A model generated the notes under the pieces. That model ran no database searches, was not told where the DNA came from, and saw only the letters and a program-made list of their open reading frames with translations. Position numbers and translations under genes: made by a program. A DNA stretch of 64,000 bases. Origin: Pyrococcus horikoshii OT3 (GTDB lineage Archaea > Methanobacteriota_B > Thermococci > Thermococcales > Thermococcaceae). The stretch covers positions 730,662-794,661 of the forward strand of contig NC_000961.1 in assembly GCF_000011105.1 (NCBI RefSeq). Direction: 5' to 3'. Below are positions 17,721-26,400 of this stretch, in pieces. Numbering within the stretch: the first letter of the stretch is position 1; the number at the start of each line of letters is the position of its first letter.

Positions 17721-17773
17721 TGAGAAGTATAAATTCTCAACATTTATAAATACTTGAGAACTAAAATTTCTCA
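17721..17773 (+). promoter_or_regulatory. Two identical operator-like palindromes around a TATA box
   Basis: TGAGAA-N7-TTCTCA occurs at 17721-17739 and again at 17755-17773, with the same 7-base spacing and 34 bases apart. A TATA-like TTTATAAATAC (about 17743-17752) lies between them, and the second site abuts the start codon at 17777. A repressor bound to both sites would block TBP and RNA polymerase. Confidence 0.65.
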
Positions 17774-17776
17774 GGT

Positions 17777-18967
17777 ATGCATATGAAGTTGGATGATATA
17801 ACCTATATGAACCCCTGGTGGGAAGGAAAAGAAGATTACCACGTAAAACAATGGGAAAAGCAAAAAGTCCATTGGGAGCCAAAATGGATTAGAGAGATCT
17901 CTCTCAAGCCCTTCTCTCTTAATTTCGTTCTTGGGCCACGTCAGGTAGGGAAAACTACTGGCATAAAGCTTCTCATTCAAAAAATCTTAGAGGAGAATCC
18001 GCCAGAATCAGTCCTTTATTTAAACCTTGAGATTTTACCAACCTATAGGGAGCTTTTAGACATAATTCGAGAGTTTCAAGAATTAAAAAAAGAGGAAGGG
18101 ATAAAGACTGGGTACATTTTCCTAGATGAAGCTTCCTCACTTGAGGGGTGGTGGAGAGGGGTTAAGCCCCTTATCGATTCTGGACTTTTGGAGAACGACG
18201 TAATTACCGTTACAGGTTCAAGCTCACTTCGAGTTAGGAGAGACATTGAATTGTTCCCAGGGAGAAGAGGAGGGGGTAAAACTTTAGAAGTAATGCCCCT
18301 CTCCTTCCCAGAGTATGCAAGAGTAATGGGGCTGAAAAAACACAAGCTAGAGGGTAGCAAGGTCATTAAGCTTTTTGAGAAGTACATCCAAACGGGAGGC
18401 TTTCCTGGATCTATAAACGGTTTTCCCATGGAAGATTTGCTCGGAGCTTATATTGGAGAGTTTGTTCGCTTTGGAAAAAGCTTGGAGATAGCAAAGGAAA
18501 TCTTCTCAGCTTTAATAAGAAGTGCACCTTCGGCGACTAGTTTTAGAGCGTTAGCAGAAATGACATCGGGCTACTCCTACAAGGTAGTCCAGGATTACAT
18601 TGAATTTTTCAGAGATCTCTACATCCTGGGAATGGCATACCTTAAACAGGGAAATCAGGTAATGTACAGAAGGGAAAAGAAGTTCTTCTTTAGGGATCCT
18701 TTGCTTGCGAAGCTCTTCTCCCTGTGGAGTGGAACGGAAATTGGAAAAGATGCCCTTTATGAGTGGATTGTTCAAGAGCATGTATTTAGAAAATTTGGCG
18801 AGATTCATTACTTTAGAAATAGCTATGAAATTGACATCATCGCTAGTGATATGAAGATTGAAGTTAAAGCTGGAAAAGCCCACAGGAAATATCCAAGAGG
18901 TGTGAAAGTTTTAGAGAAAGAAGATGTTCCATTTTTCCTAATTGAACTTTATAATGAGGATTGCTAA
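17777..18967 (+). CDS. AAA ATPase with DUF4143-like C-terminal domain
   Basis: A 396-residue protein with Walker A GPRQVGKTT near residue 52 and Walker B TGYIFLDEASSL near 115. The sensor region TVTGSSSLRVRRDIE is near 150, then a winged-helix part, and a C-terminal nuclease-like domain with YEIDIIASDMKIEVKAGK (D...E-x-K) near 355-370. The order is that of the archaeal and bacterial ATPases with DUF4143, a family related to but distinct from the copies around it. Its role is unknown; toxin, defence or DNA-repair links are often suggested. Either ATG 17777 or 17783 could start it, and the TATA position suggests a leaderless transcript. It is intact, unlike most neighbours. Confidence 0.8.
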   Translation: MHMKLDDITYMNPWWEGKEDYHVKQWEKQKVHWEPKWIREISLKPFSLNFVLGPRQVGKTTGIKLLIQKILEENPPESVLYLNLEILPTYRELLDIIREFQELKKEEGIKTGYIFLDEASSLEGWWRGVKPLIDSGLLENDVITVTGSSSLRVRRDIELFPGRRGGGKTLEVMPLSFPEYARVMGLKKHKLEGSKVIKLFEKYIQTGGFPGSINGFPMEDLLGAYIGEFVRFGKSLEIAKEIFSALIRSAPSATSFRALAEMTSGYSYKVVQDYIEFFRDLYILGMAYLKQGNQVMYRREKKFFFRDPLLAKLFSLWSGTEIGKDALYEWIVQEHVFRKFGEIHYFRNSYEIDIIASDMKIEVKAGKAHRKYPRGVKVLEKEDVPFFLIELYNEDC

Positions 18968-19341
18968 AAGCACAGATTGAGGACTTTTCAACACTCTGAA
19001 AAGTCTCACCCATTATTAGGGTTGTACAAATATAACTTGAAAGTCAACAGCGAAGTGCGCGTGTATGAGCTTATCCCTTATGCGGATCACAGGGAAGCTG
19101 AGGTCTCTTGAAGATTTTAAAATGTGAAAAGCTTAATTTCGAGTGTTGTTGGGTTGAATGTAAAGAAGAACCTTGAAGATGTGGGGAGTCTCCGTTTCCT
19201 GAAGGTTCCACGATGAAAATGGATAATGTTTACACTTTTTACTCAAAAGTACTGGATAGGCAGAACGACTCATTCACTAAACTTTCATCAATTCACCTAA
19301 ACTGGTCATTGGGAAATTGAGCATCCAAAAAGCCTTAAATA
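18968..19341. other. Gene-free spacer after ATPase gene
   Basis: About 370 bases without a gene. It contains the stem-loop listed next. A plus-strand stretch near 19060-19200 reads as scattered protein-like pieces (RITGKLRSLEDFK, VGLNVKKNLEDVGSLRFLKVP) interrupted by stops, probably another decayed gene that I cannot name. Confidence 0.4.
18982..19005. repeat. Perfect stem-loop downstream of ATPase gene
   Basis: GACTTTTCA (18982-18990) and TGAAAAGTC (18997-19005) are exact inverted repeats around a 6-base loop, 14 bases after the stop codon. There is no U-run after it, so it is not a classic terminator. It may protect the 3' end of the transcript. Confidence 0.6.
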
Positions 19342-19355
19342 CTAATCATGATTAG
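19342..19355. promoter_or_regulatory. 14-bp palindrome spanning the start codon
   Basis: CTAATCATGATTAG is perfectly self-complementary and contains the ATG (19348) of the ATPase gene. A close relative, CTAATTATGATTAT, lies at 22443-22456, just before the paralogous ATPase at 22473. This may be an operator for auto-regulation or a shared promoter relic. Confidence 0.45.
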
Positions 19356-20720
19356 TCAATTTATTGACAGGAAAAGGGAGCTGGCAATCCTCGAAAGGGA
19401 ATGGAAGAACACTCCATCCTTTGTAGTCATCTATGGAAGGAGAAGGGTTGGAAAGACCCGGCTTCTCGTGGAGTTTTCCAAGGGAAAGAAGGTCTTCTTT
19501 TACACTTTTATGGAGGGAACGAAGGAGAGTCAGGTTAAAAGCCTCGCAAAGGAGCTGGTAGACTTTTTCAATGATGAGATCTTTCTAAGCTTCTCCGACT
19601 GGTACCCTCTGTTCAAGTACCTTTCGGGAAAATTGATGGAAAAACTCTCTTTGTATTCGACGAGTTTACCTATGCAGTTAAAAGCGATAGAAGCATCTTA
19701 AGTGCCCTTCAAAGAGTCTGGGATCACGAGTTAAGCTACAAGCCAGTAATGCTTGTTCTCTCAGGTTCACTAATGGGGATAATGGAGGATAATGTTCTTA
19801 GCCATTCTTCTCCCCTCTACGGTAGAAGAACAGCTGGCTTCAGACTCCGTTCTCTAGGACTCTTCCCTTCACTCAGGTTCTTCAAGAGCCCCATAGAAGG
19901 CCTTAAGTTTTACATGCTCCTCGGTGGAATTCCAGCTTACCTCATCATCGCCTCCCGCTACGAGACAGTAGGGGAGTTCGTTGAGAGGGAGTTCCTCACT
20001 CCTGAAGGGTACTTCTACGATGAGCCGTACATAGTCCTCTCCGAGCTTAAGGAGCTGAAAACTTACTTTTCAATACTTTCGGCGATGTCATCCGGAAGGA
20101 GAAGGCCCTCAGAGATAGCCAGCGAAGTTGGCCTGGAGGGGAGGAAGATATATCCTTACCTTGAGACGCTAATACGGCTTGGTTTCGTAGAGAGGGAACT
20201 TCCAATTGCAAGAAAGGAAAAACGGGGCCTTTACAGGATTTCCGACCCAATGCTAATGAGCTGGTTCTCGCTCATCTACCCAAACAGGACGGAGATAGAG
20301 CTTGGGACTATAACGCTCGAGAGGGTTGAAAAAATCCTCCAGAGGATTTTTTCCTTCCGCTTCGAGGACGTTTCGAGGGAATTCCTCGTGGAGATGAATA
20401 AAGCTGGAAAGCTTCCCTTTCGCTTCACTAAGATCGGTAGGTGGTGGTACAAGGGTGAGGAGATTGACTTAGTTGCTTTGAATGAAGATGAGGAGAAAGC
20501 CCTCTTTATAGAAGTGAAGTGGAAGGATCTTAAGGAGAGGGAAGTTAAGGGGATCCTGAAGGATCTAGAGAAAAAGGCTGGGCTTGTGGGTCTCGATGGA
20601 TGGGATAAGAACTATGGGTTAATAGAGAAGAGCATCGAGAGGAAAGAAAAGCTTAGAGAAGAGAACTACCTCGTGTGGGACTTGAAAGATTTCGATGCTC
20701 TTAAGATTTTAAGTCAGTGA
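19348..20720 (+). pseudogene. Archaeal AAA ATPase, single frameshift
   Basis: The frames 19348-19701 and 19749-20720 join into one protein of about 456 residues. It carries Walker A GRRRVGKT near residue 32, Walker B FVFDEFTYAVKSD in the intervening frame (about 19645-19680), sensor LSGSLMG, winged helix, and the nuclease-like core RWWYKGEEIDLVALNED ... FIEVKWKD. The break is a missing A near the run at 19629-19636; everything else is open. It is therefore either a freshly broken gene or a correct gene with a sequence error. It is closest to the intact copy at 22473, but its 3' core is nearly identical in DNA to the 7949 copy. Confidence 0.78.
20427..20524 (+). repeat. 98-bp tract shared with ATPase at 7949
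   Basis: This is the partner of 9043-9140, with two mismatches over 98 bases. The sequences either side differ at many codons, so the shared block is a sharply bounded conversion-like tract. Confidence 0.85.
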
Positions 20721-21110
20721 AGTTTCAAGGCTCTCCTCAGCGATCTCCAGTAGTTCCCAGGGTGTTAGGACTTCTATTCCATCCGGCTTTCTTTCAAGTA
20801 CCCTCTCGTTCGGAACGACGAGAACTCTCTTGCATTTGAAGCGGCTCAGCTTCTCCTCGATCCTGTGGATTTCGCTGGCCTTTATCCCTTTTCTCCACTT
20901 GACCTCCCCGACGAGCTCAAGCCTCTTGAATCCTTGAAGGGCAACGTCCAGCTCAAGGTCGGGCAGTTCGACCTTCACCGGCCTCAGACCATAGGCCTTG
21001 GCTAGAAGTCTCTCGATGAAGCCCTCAACGTGCCTCGGGAGCTTTTCGTCTATTGCCTTTCTTATGAACTCACGTGGGGTGAGCTTTTGGGAAAACATCG
21101 AAAACCTCAT
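20709..21110 (-). CDS. PD-(D/E)XK-like domain protein, probable fragment
   Basis: A 133-residue frame on the minus strand, overlapping the end of the ATPase by 12 bases. PDLELDVALQGFKRLELVGEVKW (about residues 48-70) has the Asp ... Glu-x-Lys pattern of restriction-endonuclease-fold domains found at the C-terminus of archaeal ATPases of another subfamily. The frame probably lost its N-terminal ATPase half. Its first codons lie over the truncated end of a plus-strand ATPase relic, so the current start is a rearrangement product. Expression is doubtful. Confidence 0.5.
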   Translation of the reverse strand: MRFSMFSQKLTPREFIRKAIDEKLPRHVEGFIERLLAKAYGLRPVKVELPDLELDVALQGFKRLELVGEVKWRKGIKASEIHRIEEKLSRFKCKRVLVVPNERVLERKPDGIEVLTPWELLEIAEESLETSLT

Positions 21111-21815
21111 GCTGAGGAAGGAGAACTTCCTCTACGCCGAGGCCGAGTTCCTTCTAAGACAGGAGCTTAGGGAGCCGGCAAGATACTTTGCGATCCTGAG
21201 GGCGATATCACTCAGGAAGACAACGCACGGGGAGATAGTGGACTACACCGGCTTTGACAGAGGAATCGTCTCGAAGTACCTTGACAACCTCGCCAGGATA
21301 AGGGTGATCAGAAAGGTTCATCCTGCCTTTGAGCCCGAAAAAAAGGAGGAACATGCGGTACGAGATTGCCGACAACTACTACGCCTTCTGGTTCCGCTTC
21401 GTTTATCCCAACAGGAAACTAGTTGAAAGGGAACTTTATAAAGAAGCCTTGGAACTCGTAAAGAGGGACTACAACCATTACATGGGTCGGGTGTTCGAAA
21501 AAGCCTCCCTTGACTTTCTATGGAAGCGCTTCGCCTTCGAGCGCGCTGGGAGGTGGTGGAGTAGGGAGGAGGAGATCGACGTCGTTGGAGTAAAGAGGGG
21601 AATGGCTTACTTCTTTGAGGTCAAGTGGAAGGATTTGAGCGAGAGGGAAGCTAGGAGATCTTGAAAGATCTTGAGAGAAAAGCAGAACTCGTGAGTAAGC
21701 TGAAAACCCTGCCGAGGAGATTCGGATTGGTGGCAAGGGGATCGAGGGAAAGGAAAGGCTCATCGATAAGGGCTACCTGGTTTTCGACGTCAAGGATATG
21801 TTCCGGTTAGGATAG
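21085..21815 (+). pseudogene. Archaeal ATPase, 5'-truncated and frameshifted
   Basis: Homology begins abruptly at FWENIENL and runs through EFLLRQELREPARYFAILRA, the winged helix, YYAFWFRFVYPNR, and the nuclease-like core RWWSREEEIDVVGV ... FFEVKWKDLS to the normal tail KGYLVFDVKDM. The whole P-loop half is missing. There are frame changes at the A7 run 21338-21344, near 21658 and near 21738. It is a dead copy joined to an unrelated minus-strand frame, which marks a rearrangement junction near 21080. Confidence 0.75.
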
Positions 21816-22302
21816 CTCTCTGGATTTGCTCAGGAAATTGGGTCGTTTCGAAAGGGTTTATGGATTTTATAAGGTGGTTGCTCATCGCTGATGTCACCTG
21901 CTTTGAGATCATCGCTTCAGGAAGCGATGGATCTCAAGTGTCTCGTATGTATTAGACTCAGACCAGTGCAAGGATGAGGGTAGCGTAACAATCACGGCGG
22001 TTCCGACCACGAGCGATGGTCTTATGACAACCTGGCAGTAAGCTATGTCGTCCCCCTAGAACTTCTCAAGGTCTCATTCGCAAATCTCGTCAAGGCAACA
22101 CCTTGTCCTGAGTTCGATCTAGATAAACTGGATGTAGAGGTGAAGGTGGCGACGATCCTATCCGGTCAAGGCACCAGCACGGAAGACATCTGCAACAATC
22201 TGCCCAAGAAGGTAGGAGAGAAATCATCAAAAGTGTTGATCCCTTCAAGGTAGAATAGGAGGACGACAACAAGCGAGCAAGAAGAGCAGAAGGGGGCATT
22301 AC
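21816..22302. other. Unassigned stretch with GC-richer composition and hairpin
   Basis: About 490 bases with more G and C and fewer AGA/AGG codons than the surroundings. A hairpin with arms GAGATC-ATCGCTT and AAGCGATGGATCTC (21905-21935, one bulge) is present. A plus-strand frame from about 21976 to 22254 stays open for some 90 codons (SYVVPLELLKVSFANLVKA) but has no start codon and no family I recognise. It could be transferred DNA or an old gene fragment. Confidence 0.4.
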
Positions 22303-22422
22303 ATGCTGAACACTTACTTTGCTTTCTGGTTCCGCTACGTTTACCCAAACGCTGACTTGATCGAAAGTGGGAAGGCGAATTGTTATGGATGGCATTTATA
22401 TACCTACAAAAATAACGTATAA
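22303..22422 (+). pseudogene. Short ATPase fragment
   Basis: A 39-codon frame whose first half, YFAFWFRYVYPNADLIESG, matches the FWFRFVYPNR segment of the archaeal ATPase family seen in four other places here. The rest does not match, and the frame ends just before the intact ATPase at 22473. It is a relic of yet another copy. Confidence 0.65.
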
Positions 22423-22472
22423 TAATCGAAACGTACTTATATCTAATTATGATTATATATAAGGGTGATTAG

Positions 22473-23843
22473 ATGAAATTCATCGATCGAGAACTAGAAA
22501 TGGAAATCCTTGAAAGGGAGTGGGAGAATAGGCCTTCCTTTGTTGTTCTCTACGGTAGGAGAAGGGTAGGAAAAACCCGTCTCCTGAAAGAATTTTCAAA
22601 GGATAAAAGAACCTTCTTCTTCACCTTTCCTGAAGCGATCAAAGAAGTTCAGATGAAAGAGTTCAAGAAGACCATGGCAGAATTTCTAGGTGATGACTTC
22701 GCCAGAAAACTGGAAACAAGAGACTGGCTTGACCTTTTGAGGTACCTTGCAGAGAAAGTTGATGATTGCCTCATAGTTCTCGATGAGTTCACATATGCCA
22801 TAAAGTCAGAGAGAAAGATATTGAGCGATCTTCAGAGAACGTGGGATGATATCCTAAGTGAGAAAAAAGTCATGCTTGTGATTTCTGGTTCCCTCCTTGG
22901 CATGATGTGGGATGATGTGCTGAGCTATGCATCACCACTCTACGGTAGGAGAACAAGGAGCATGAACCTTAAGCCATTTGATTATCCTAATGCACTAAAG
23001 TTCTTCTCCGATCCGGAGTTTGGAATAAGAGTATATATGCTCGTCGGTGGGATTCCATCATACCTTAAGCTCGCGGGTCGCTACAACACCGTTGAGGAGT
23101 TCATCAGAGAAGAGTTCCTAAGTGACTACGGCTTTTTTTATGATGAACCTTACGTCCTTCTCGGAGAGGAGCTTAGAGAACTGAAGACGTACTTCTCGAT
23201 ACTTAGGGCGATAGCAGAAGGAAACAGAAGACTCGAGAGGATAGCGAACTTTATCGGCTTACCCATGAGGAGCGTTTACCCCTACGTTGATACGCTTGTG
23301 AGGCTTGGATTAGTGGAGAGGGAAAGCCCCATTCTGGGGAGCAGGAAGGTGAGCCTCTATCGCATTAAGGATCCAATGCTCCTCACGTGGTTCACCCTAA
23401 CTTATCCACAGATGGCCGAGATAAGCTCTGGAACGGCGAAGCTTGACAGCTTATACAAGGTCTATTCCATCCGTTTCGAAGAGCTGGCTAAAGAGTTTCT
23501 CACATTATTCCGTCCCATAGAGTTCGAAACCCTTGGAAGGTGGTGGTATAGGGGAGAGGAGATAGATATTGTTGCCCTCAGGAAGGATAAGACCACCCTA
23601 ATAGAGGTAAAGTGGAAGGATTTGAGTAAGAGGAGTGCTCTAAGAGTTCTTCGGGAGCTTGAGGAGAAATCCGAAAAGCTTCATCCTATCGAGAATATTG
23701 GGTTGATAGCAAAGAGCGTGAGGGGAAAGGAAAAGCTCCGGGAAGAAGGTTACCTTGTGTGGGATCTAGAGGATATAATAGCCCATGGATTCAAACAGAA
23801 TCCTCAATTCGGTGATCTATCTGAGTACTTTCCGAAATTATAA
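22473..23843 (+). CDS. Archaeal AAA ATPase with nuclease-like C-terminal domain
   Basis: A 456-residue protein, the only intact member of this subfamily in the window. Walker A GRRRVGKT lies near residue 32, Walker B CLIVLDEFTYAIKSE near 105, and sensor VISGSLLGMM near 140. A winged helix spans about 240-300. The C-domain has RWWYRGEEIDIVALRKDK ... LIEVKWKDL near 355-385, the D...E-x-K pattern of restriction-endonuclease folds. A TATA-like ACTTATAT and a GGGTGAT ribosome site precede the ATG. Family function is poorly known; an ATP-driven DNA-acting machine is the usual inference. It may have supplied sequence to neighbouring copies. Confidence 0.82.
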   Translation: MKFIDRELEMEILEREWENRPSFVVLYGRRRVGKTRLLKEFSKDKRTFFFTFPEAIKEVQMKEFKKTMAEFLGDDFARKLETRDWLDLLRYLAEKVDDCLIVLDEFTYAIKSERKILSDLQRTWDDILSEKKVMLVISGSLLGMMWDDVLSYASPLYGRRTRSMNLKPFDYPNALKFFSDPEFGIRVYMLVGGIPSYLKLAGRYNTVEEFIREEFLSDYGFFYDEPYVLLGEELRELKTYFSILRAIAEGNRRLERIANFIGLPMRSVYPYVDTLVRLGLVERESPILGSRKVSLYRIKDPMLLTWFTLTYPQMAEISSGTAKLDSLYKVYSIRFEELAKEFLTLFRPIEFETLGRWWYRGEEIDIVALRKDKTTLIEVKWKDLSKRSALRVLRELEEKSEKLHPIENIGLIAKSVRGKEKLREEGYLVWDLEDIIAHGFKQNPQFGDLSEYFPKL

Positions 23844-23980
23844 TGGAGGAGTTTAAAAAGGCTTATTAAATTTTGTACGGTCTACTCAACGAGAAGCTCC
23901 GCCTTTTTCAATTCCTTTAACTTCTTGGGAAGAATTTCTGCAGCTCCCCATTTTTCAATAAAATACTAAAAGAGGGTTAT

Positions 23981-24844
23981 CTAGCTAACGATTTCCTTAA
24001 TCTTTTTGAAAACCTCTTCCCCATCCATCATGTAAGGAGGCCTTAAGATGGGTTTTATAGGAAATCCCCTAGCAACCATTGCAAGCTTTACCGCTGAGGC
24101 AAAGGAGGATGCTATGCTGTAGATTTTAGTTATCTTGACAAGCTTTCTTGCAGAATTCATAGCTTTCTCGAGGTTACCCTTCTTAAATGCGTTCCAAACT
24201 TCCAAGTGGATCTCTGGGACAAAGTTCGCACACGCCATTATCCCTCCATCGCCTCCCAGGATTAAATTGGGGAGGAAGTACTGGTCTAATCCAGTAAAGA
24301 CTTTGAAGTCCTTTCTCTCTTCTTTTATCTCAATTAACCCACTAAGGTACGTCAAGCTATCAACGCTGGCCTTTACCCCAATTACATTAGAATATTCAAG
24401 AGCTAGCTTCCTTACAACTTCTAAGCTTATTGGATTTGCACAGGAGGGGATCGCATAAAGGATTATTGGGATGTCAACCTTCTCAGCAACCATTGAAAAG
24501 TGCTTAAATATGGCATCTTCCTTAAGTCTGCAGTAATATGGTGAAACTATCACAACACCATCGGCCCCTATCTCCTTCGCATGCTTCGTCAACTCTATTA
24601 CTTCAAACGTGCTAGTTGAACCAGTACCAACTAGGTAAGTTCTAGAGGTGACTTCCCTTCCCTTTTCAGCTAGTATCTTCCTTTCTTCTAGGCTTAAGCT
24701 TGTAAACTCTCCAGTGGTAGAGTTGATGAATATTCCATGAACTCCCTTTTCCTCTAGGAATTTTATGAGCCATTCGAGGGCTTCAAAGTCTATGGAATGA
24801 TCCTCTTTAAACGGTGTTATTAGGGGAACTATTACGCCTTCCAT
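23981..24844 (-). CDS. DapA-like class I aldolase/synthase
   Basis: A 287-residue TIM barrel of the dihydrodipicolinate synthase/N-acetylneuraminate lyase family. It shows the GxTTGEF-type loop (NSTTGEFTSL, near residue 43), the SPYY segment near 105, the tyrosine in ILYAIPS (near 130, where classic enzymes have YNVP), and the Schiff-base lysine in VIGVKAS near 158. Thermococcales do not use the diaminopimelate route to lysine, and no dap genes adjoin it. I therefore infer a keto-acid aldolase such as 2-keto-3-deoxy-sugar-acid cleavage rather than lysine synthesis. The start follows GGTGATCCC. Confidence 0.8.
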   Translation of the reverse strand: MEGVIVPLITPFKEDHSIDFEALEWLIKFLEEKGVHGIFINSTTGEFTSLSLEERKILAEKGREVTSRTYLVGTGSTSTFEVIELTKHAKEIGADGVVIVSPYYCRLKEDAIFKHFSMVAEKVDIPIILYAIPSCANPISLEVVRKLALEYSNVIGVKASVDSLTYLSGLIEIKEERKDFKVFTGLDQYFLPNLILGGDGGIMACANFVPEIHLEVWNAFKKGNLEKAMNSARKLVKITKIYSIASSFASAVKLAMVARGFPIKPILRPPYMMDGEEVFKKIKEIVS

Positions 24845-24968
24845 GGGATCACCACAAAATAGAGCAACGCTCTATGCACTTTAATTATATATTTAGATGA
24901 AAGTCGAAGCGAAAAAATTTTTATTGTTTTAAATCTACAATTTTATGCATTTGAACGGGGTGGTGTAC

Positions 24969-26390
24969 ATGCATGACCTGTTAGAGTTCGCCATTGAGAA
25001 TGCCCTAGAACTGGGGGCTAGTTATGCTGAAGCGAGGTTCGAGGAAAAGCAAGGAATTTCCTTAGCTATGAAGAACGGCATTCCTGAGGGCATGGAGATT
25101 CTATCCGACAAAGGAATTGGGGTTAGGGTTCTTGTAAACGGTGGGATGGGCTTTGCAAGTACTAACGTTCTAACGAAGGAGAGCATTGCTGAGACTGTGA
25201 AAAGGGCCGTGAAGCTTGCTAAAGCGGCTTCAAAGCTTAGAAAGGAACCGATAACCTTCAGCGAGGAGGACTTCCATAACGTATACTATGAAGTGAAGAT
25301 GAAAAAAGACTTTAGGGATGTTTCGCCGGAAGAGAAGCTCGAGCTACTTAAAAAGATCGAGGAGGAGGTCACCTCAACAAACGTTAACGTCCCTATGAGG
25401 TACATAGCCTATAGCGATCACGTTTGGCACAAGGTATTCATGAACAGCGAAAACGCGAAGATAGAGAGCCTGATCCCAAGGGTTTCCGTAATGTATAACC
25501 TGGTTGTTTTCGAGAACGGTCAAATGGAACAGGCCCCATTCATTCAAAGGGCTTTCTCCGGAGGTTTGGAGTTAATAGAGAAGGATGAACCCTGGGAAAG
25601 GGCAAAGAGAGAGGTTGAAACCCTCCGGAAGATAATAACTGAAGGTAAGAGATCTCCAGAAGGGAAGGTTGACGTTATTATAAGCCCCGAAGTTGCGGGG
25701 ATAGCGGTTCACGAGAGCGTTGGCCATCCATATGAGCTTGACAGGATAATGGGAAGGGAAGCCGCCCAAGCTGGGGAGAGCTTCGTAAAACCGGAAATGC
25801 TTGGAGAGAGGATTGGAAGTGAAGTAGTTACCGTAATAGACGACCCCACGATTCCAAACAGCTGGGGCTTCTACTTGTACGACGATGAGGGAGTCAAAGC
25901 TAGGCCCAGGTACTTGATAAGGAACGGGATCATAACTGAGTTCCTAATGAATAGAGAGTACGCTGCAAAGCTCGGCCTTAGGTCAAATGCTGCTGCAAGG
26001 GCGATAAACTATAACAGGGAACCAATAGTAAGGATGGCAAATACTTATCTAGCCCCAGGAGATTACTCCTTTGAGGAGCTTATTGAGGATGTTAAGCTCG
26101 GTGTTTACATGGTAAGCTTTAACGAGTGGAACATTGACGATAGGAGGTACCAACAGAGGTACATAGGGAGGGAAGCTTACCTAATAGAGAACGGTGAGAT
26201 AAAGCATCCAGTGAAGAGACCTATTCTTGAGATAACGACTAGGGGCCTTTGGAGTAGCGTGGATGCCGTTGGTAAGGAAGTTGAATTCTACGCCGGAACT
26301 TGTGGAAAGGGAGAACCAGGACAGGGAGTCCCAGTTTGGATGGGAGGAGCTCATGCAAGGCTGAGGGATATCCCGCTTAGGAGGCCGTGA
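24969..26390 (+). CDS. tldD: TldD-family metalloprotease
   Basis: A 473-residue protein with the TldD zinc motif HESVGHPYELDRIMG (HExxGH plus downstream Glu/Asp) near residue 245. The conserved tail region ends with GTCGKGEPGQGVPVWMGGAHARLRD. TldD works with TldE as a heterodimeric peptidase that trims unfolded or modified peptides; in bacteria the pair matures microcin B17 and degrades CcdA. I chose the ATG at 24969, which follows GGGGTGGTG, over the longer frame from 24945. TldE begins about ten bases after its stop, so the two are an operon. Confidence 0.88.
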   Translation: MHDLLEFAIENALELGASYAEARFEEKQGISLAMKNGIPEGMEILSDKGIGVRVLVNGGMGFASTNVLTKESIAETVKRAVKLAKAASKLRKEPITFSEEDFHNVYYEVKMKKDFRDVSPEEKLELLKKIEEEVTSTNVNVPMRYIAYSDHVWHKVFMNSENAKIESLIPRVSVMYNLVVFENGQMEQAPFIQRAFSGGLELIEKDEPWERAKREVETLRKIITEGKRSPEGKVDVIISPEVAGIAVHESVGHPYELDRIMGREAAQAGESFVKPEMLGERIGSEVVTVIDDPTIPNSWGFYLYDDEGVKARPRYLIRNGIITEFLMNREYAAKLGLRSNAAARAINYNREPIVRMANTYLAPGDYSFEELIEDVKLGVYMVSFNEWNIDDRRYQQRYIGREAYLIENGEIKHPVKRPILEITTRGLWSSVDAVGKEVEFYAGTCGKGEPGQGVPVWMGGAHARLRDIPLRRP

Positions 26391-26400
26391 GGTGATGGAG

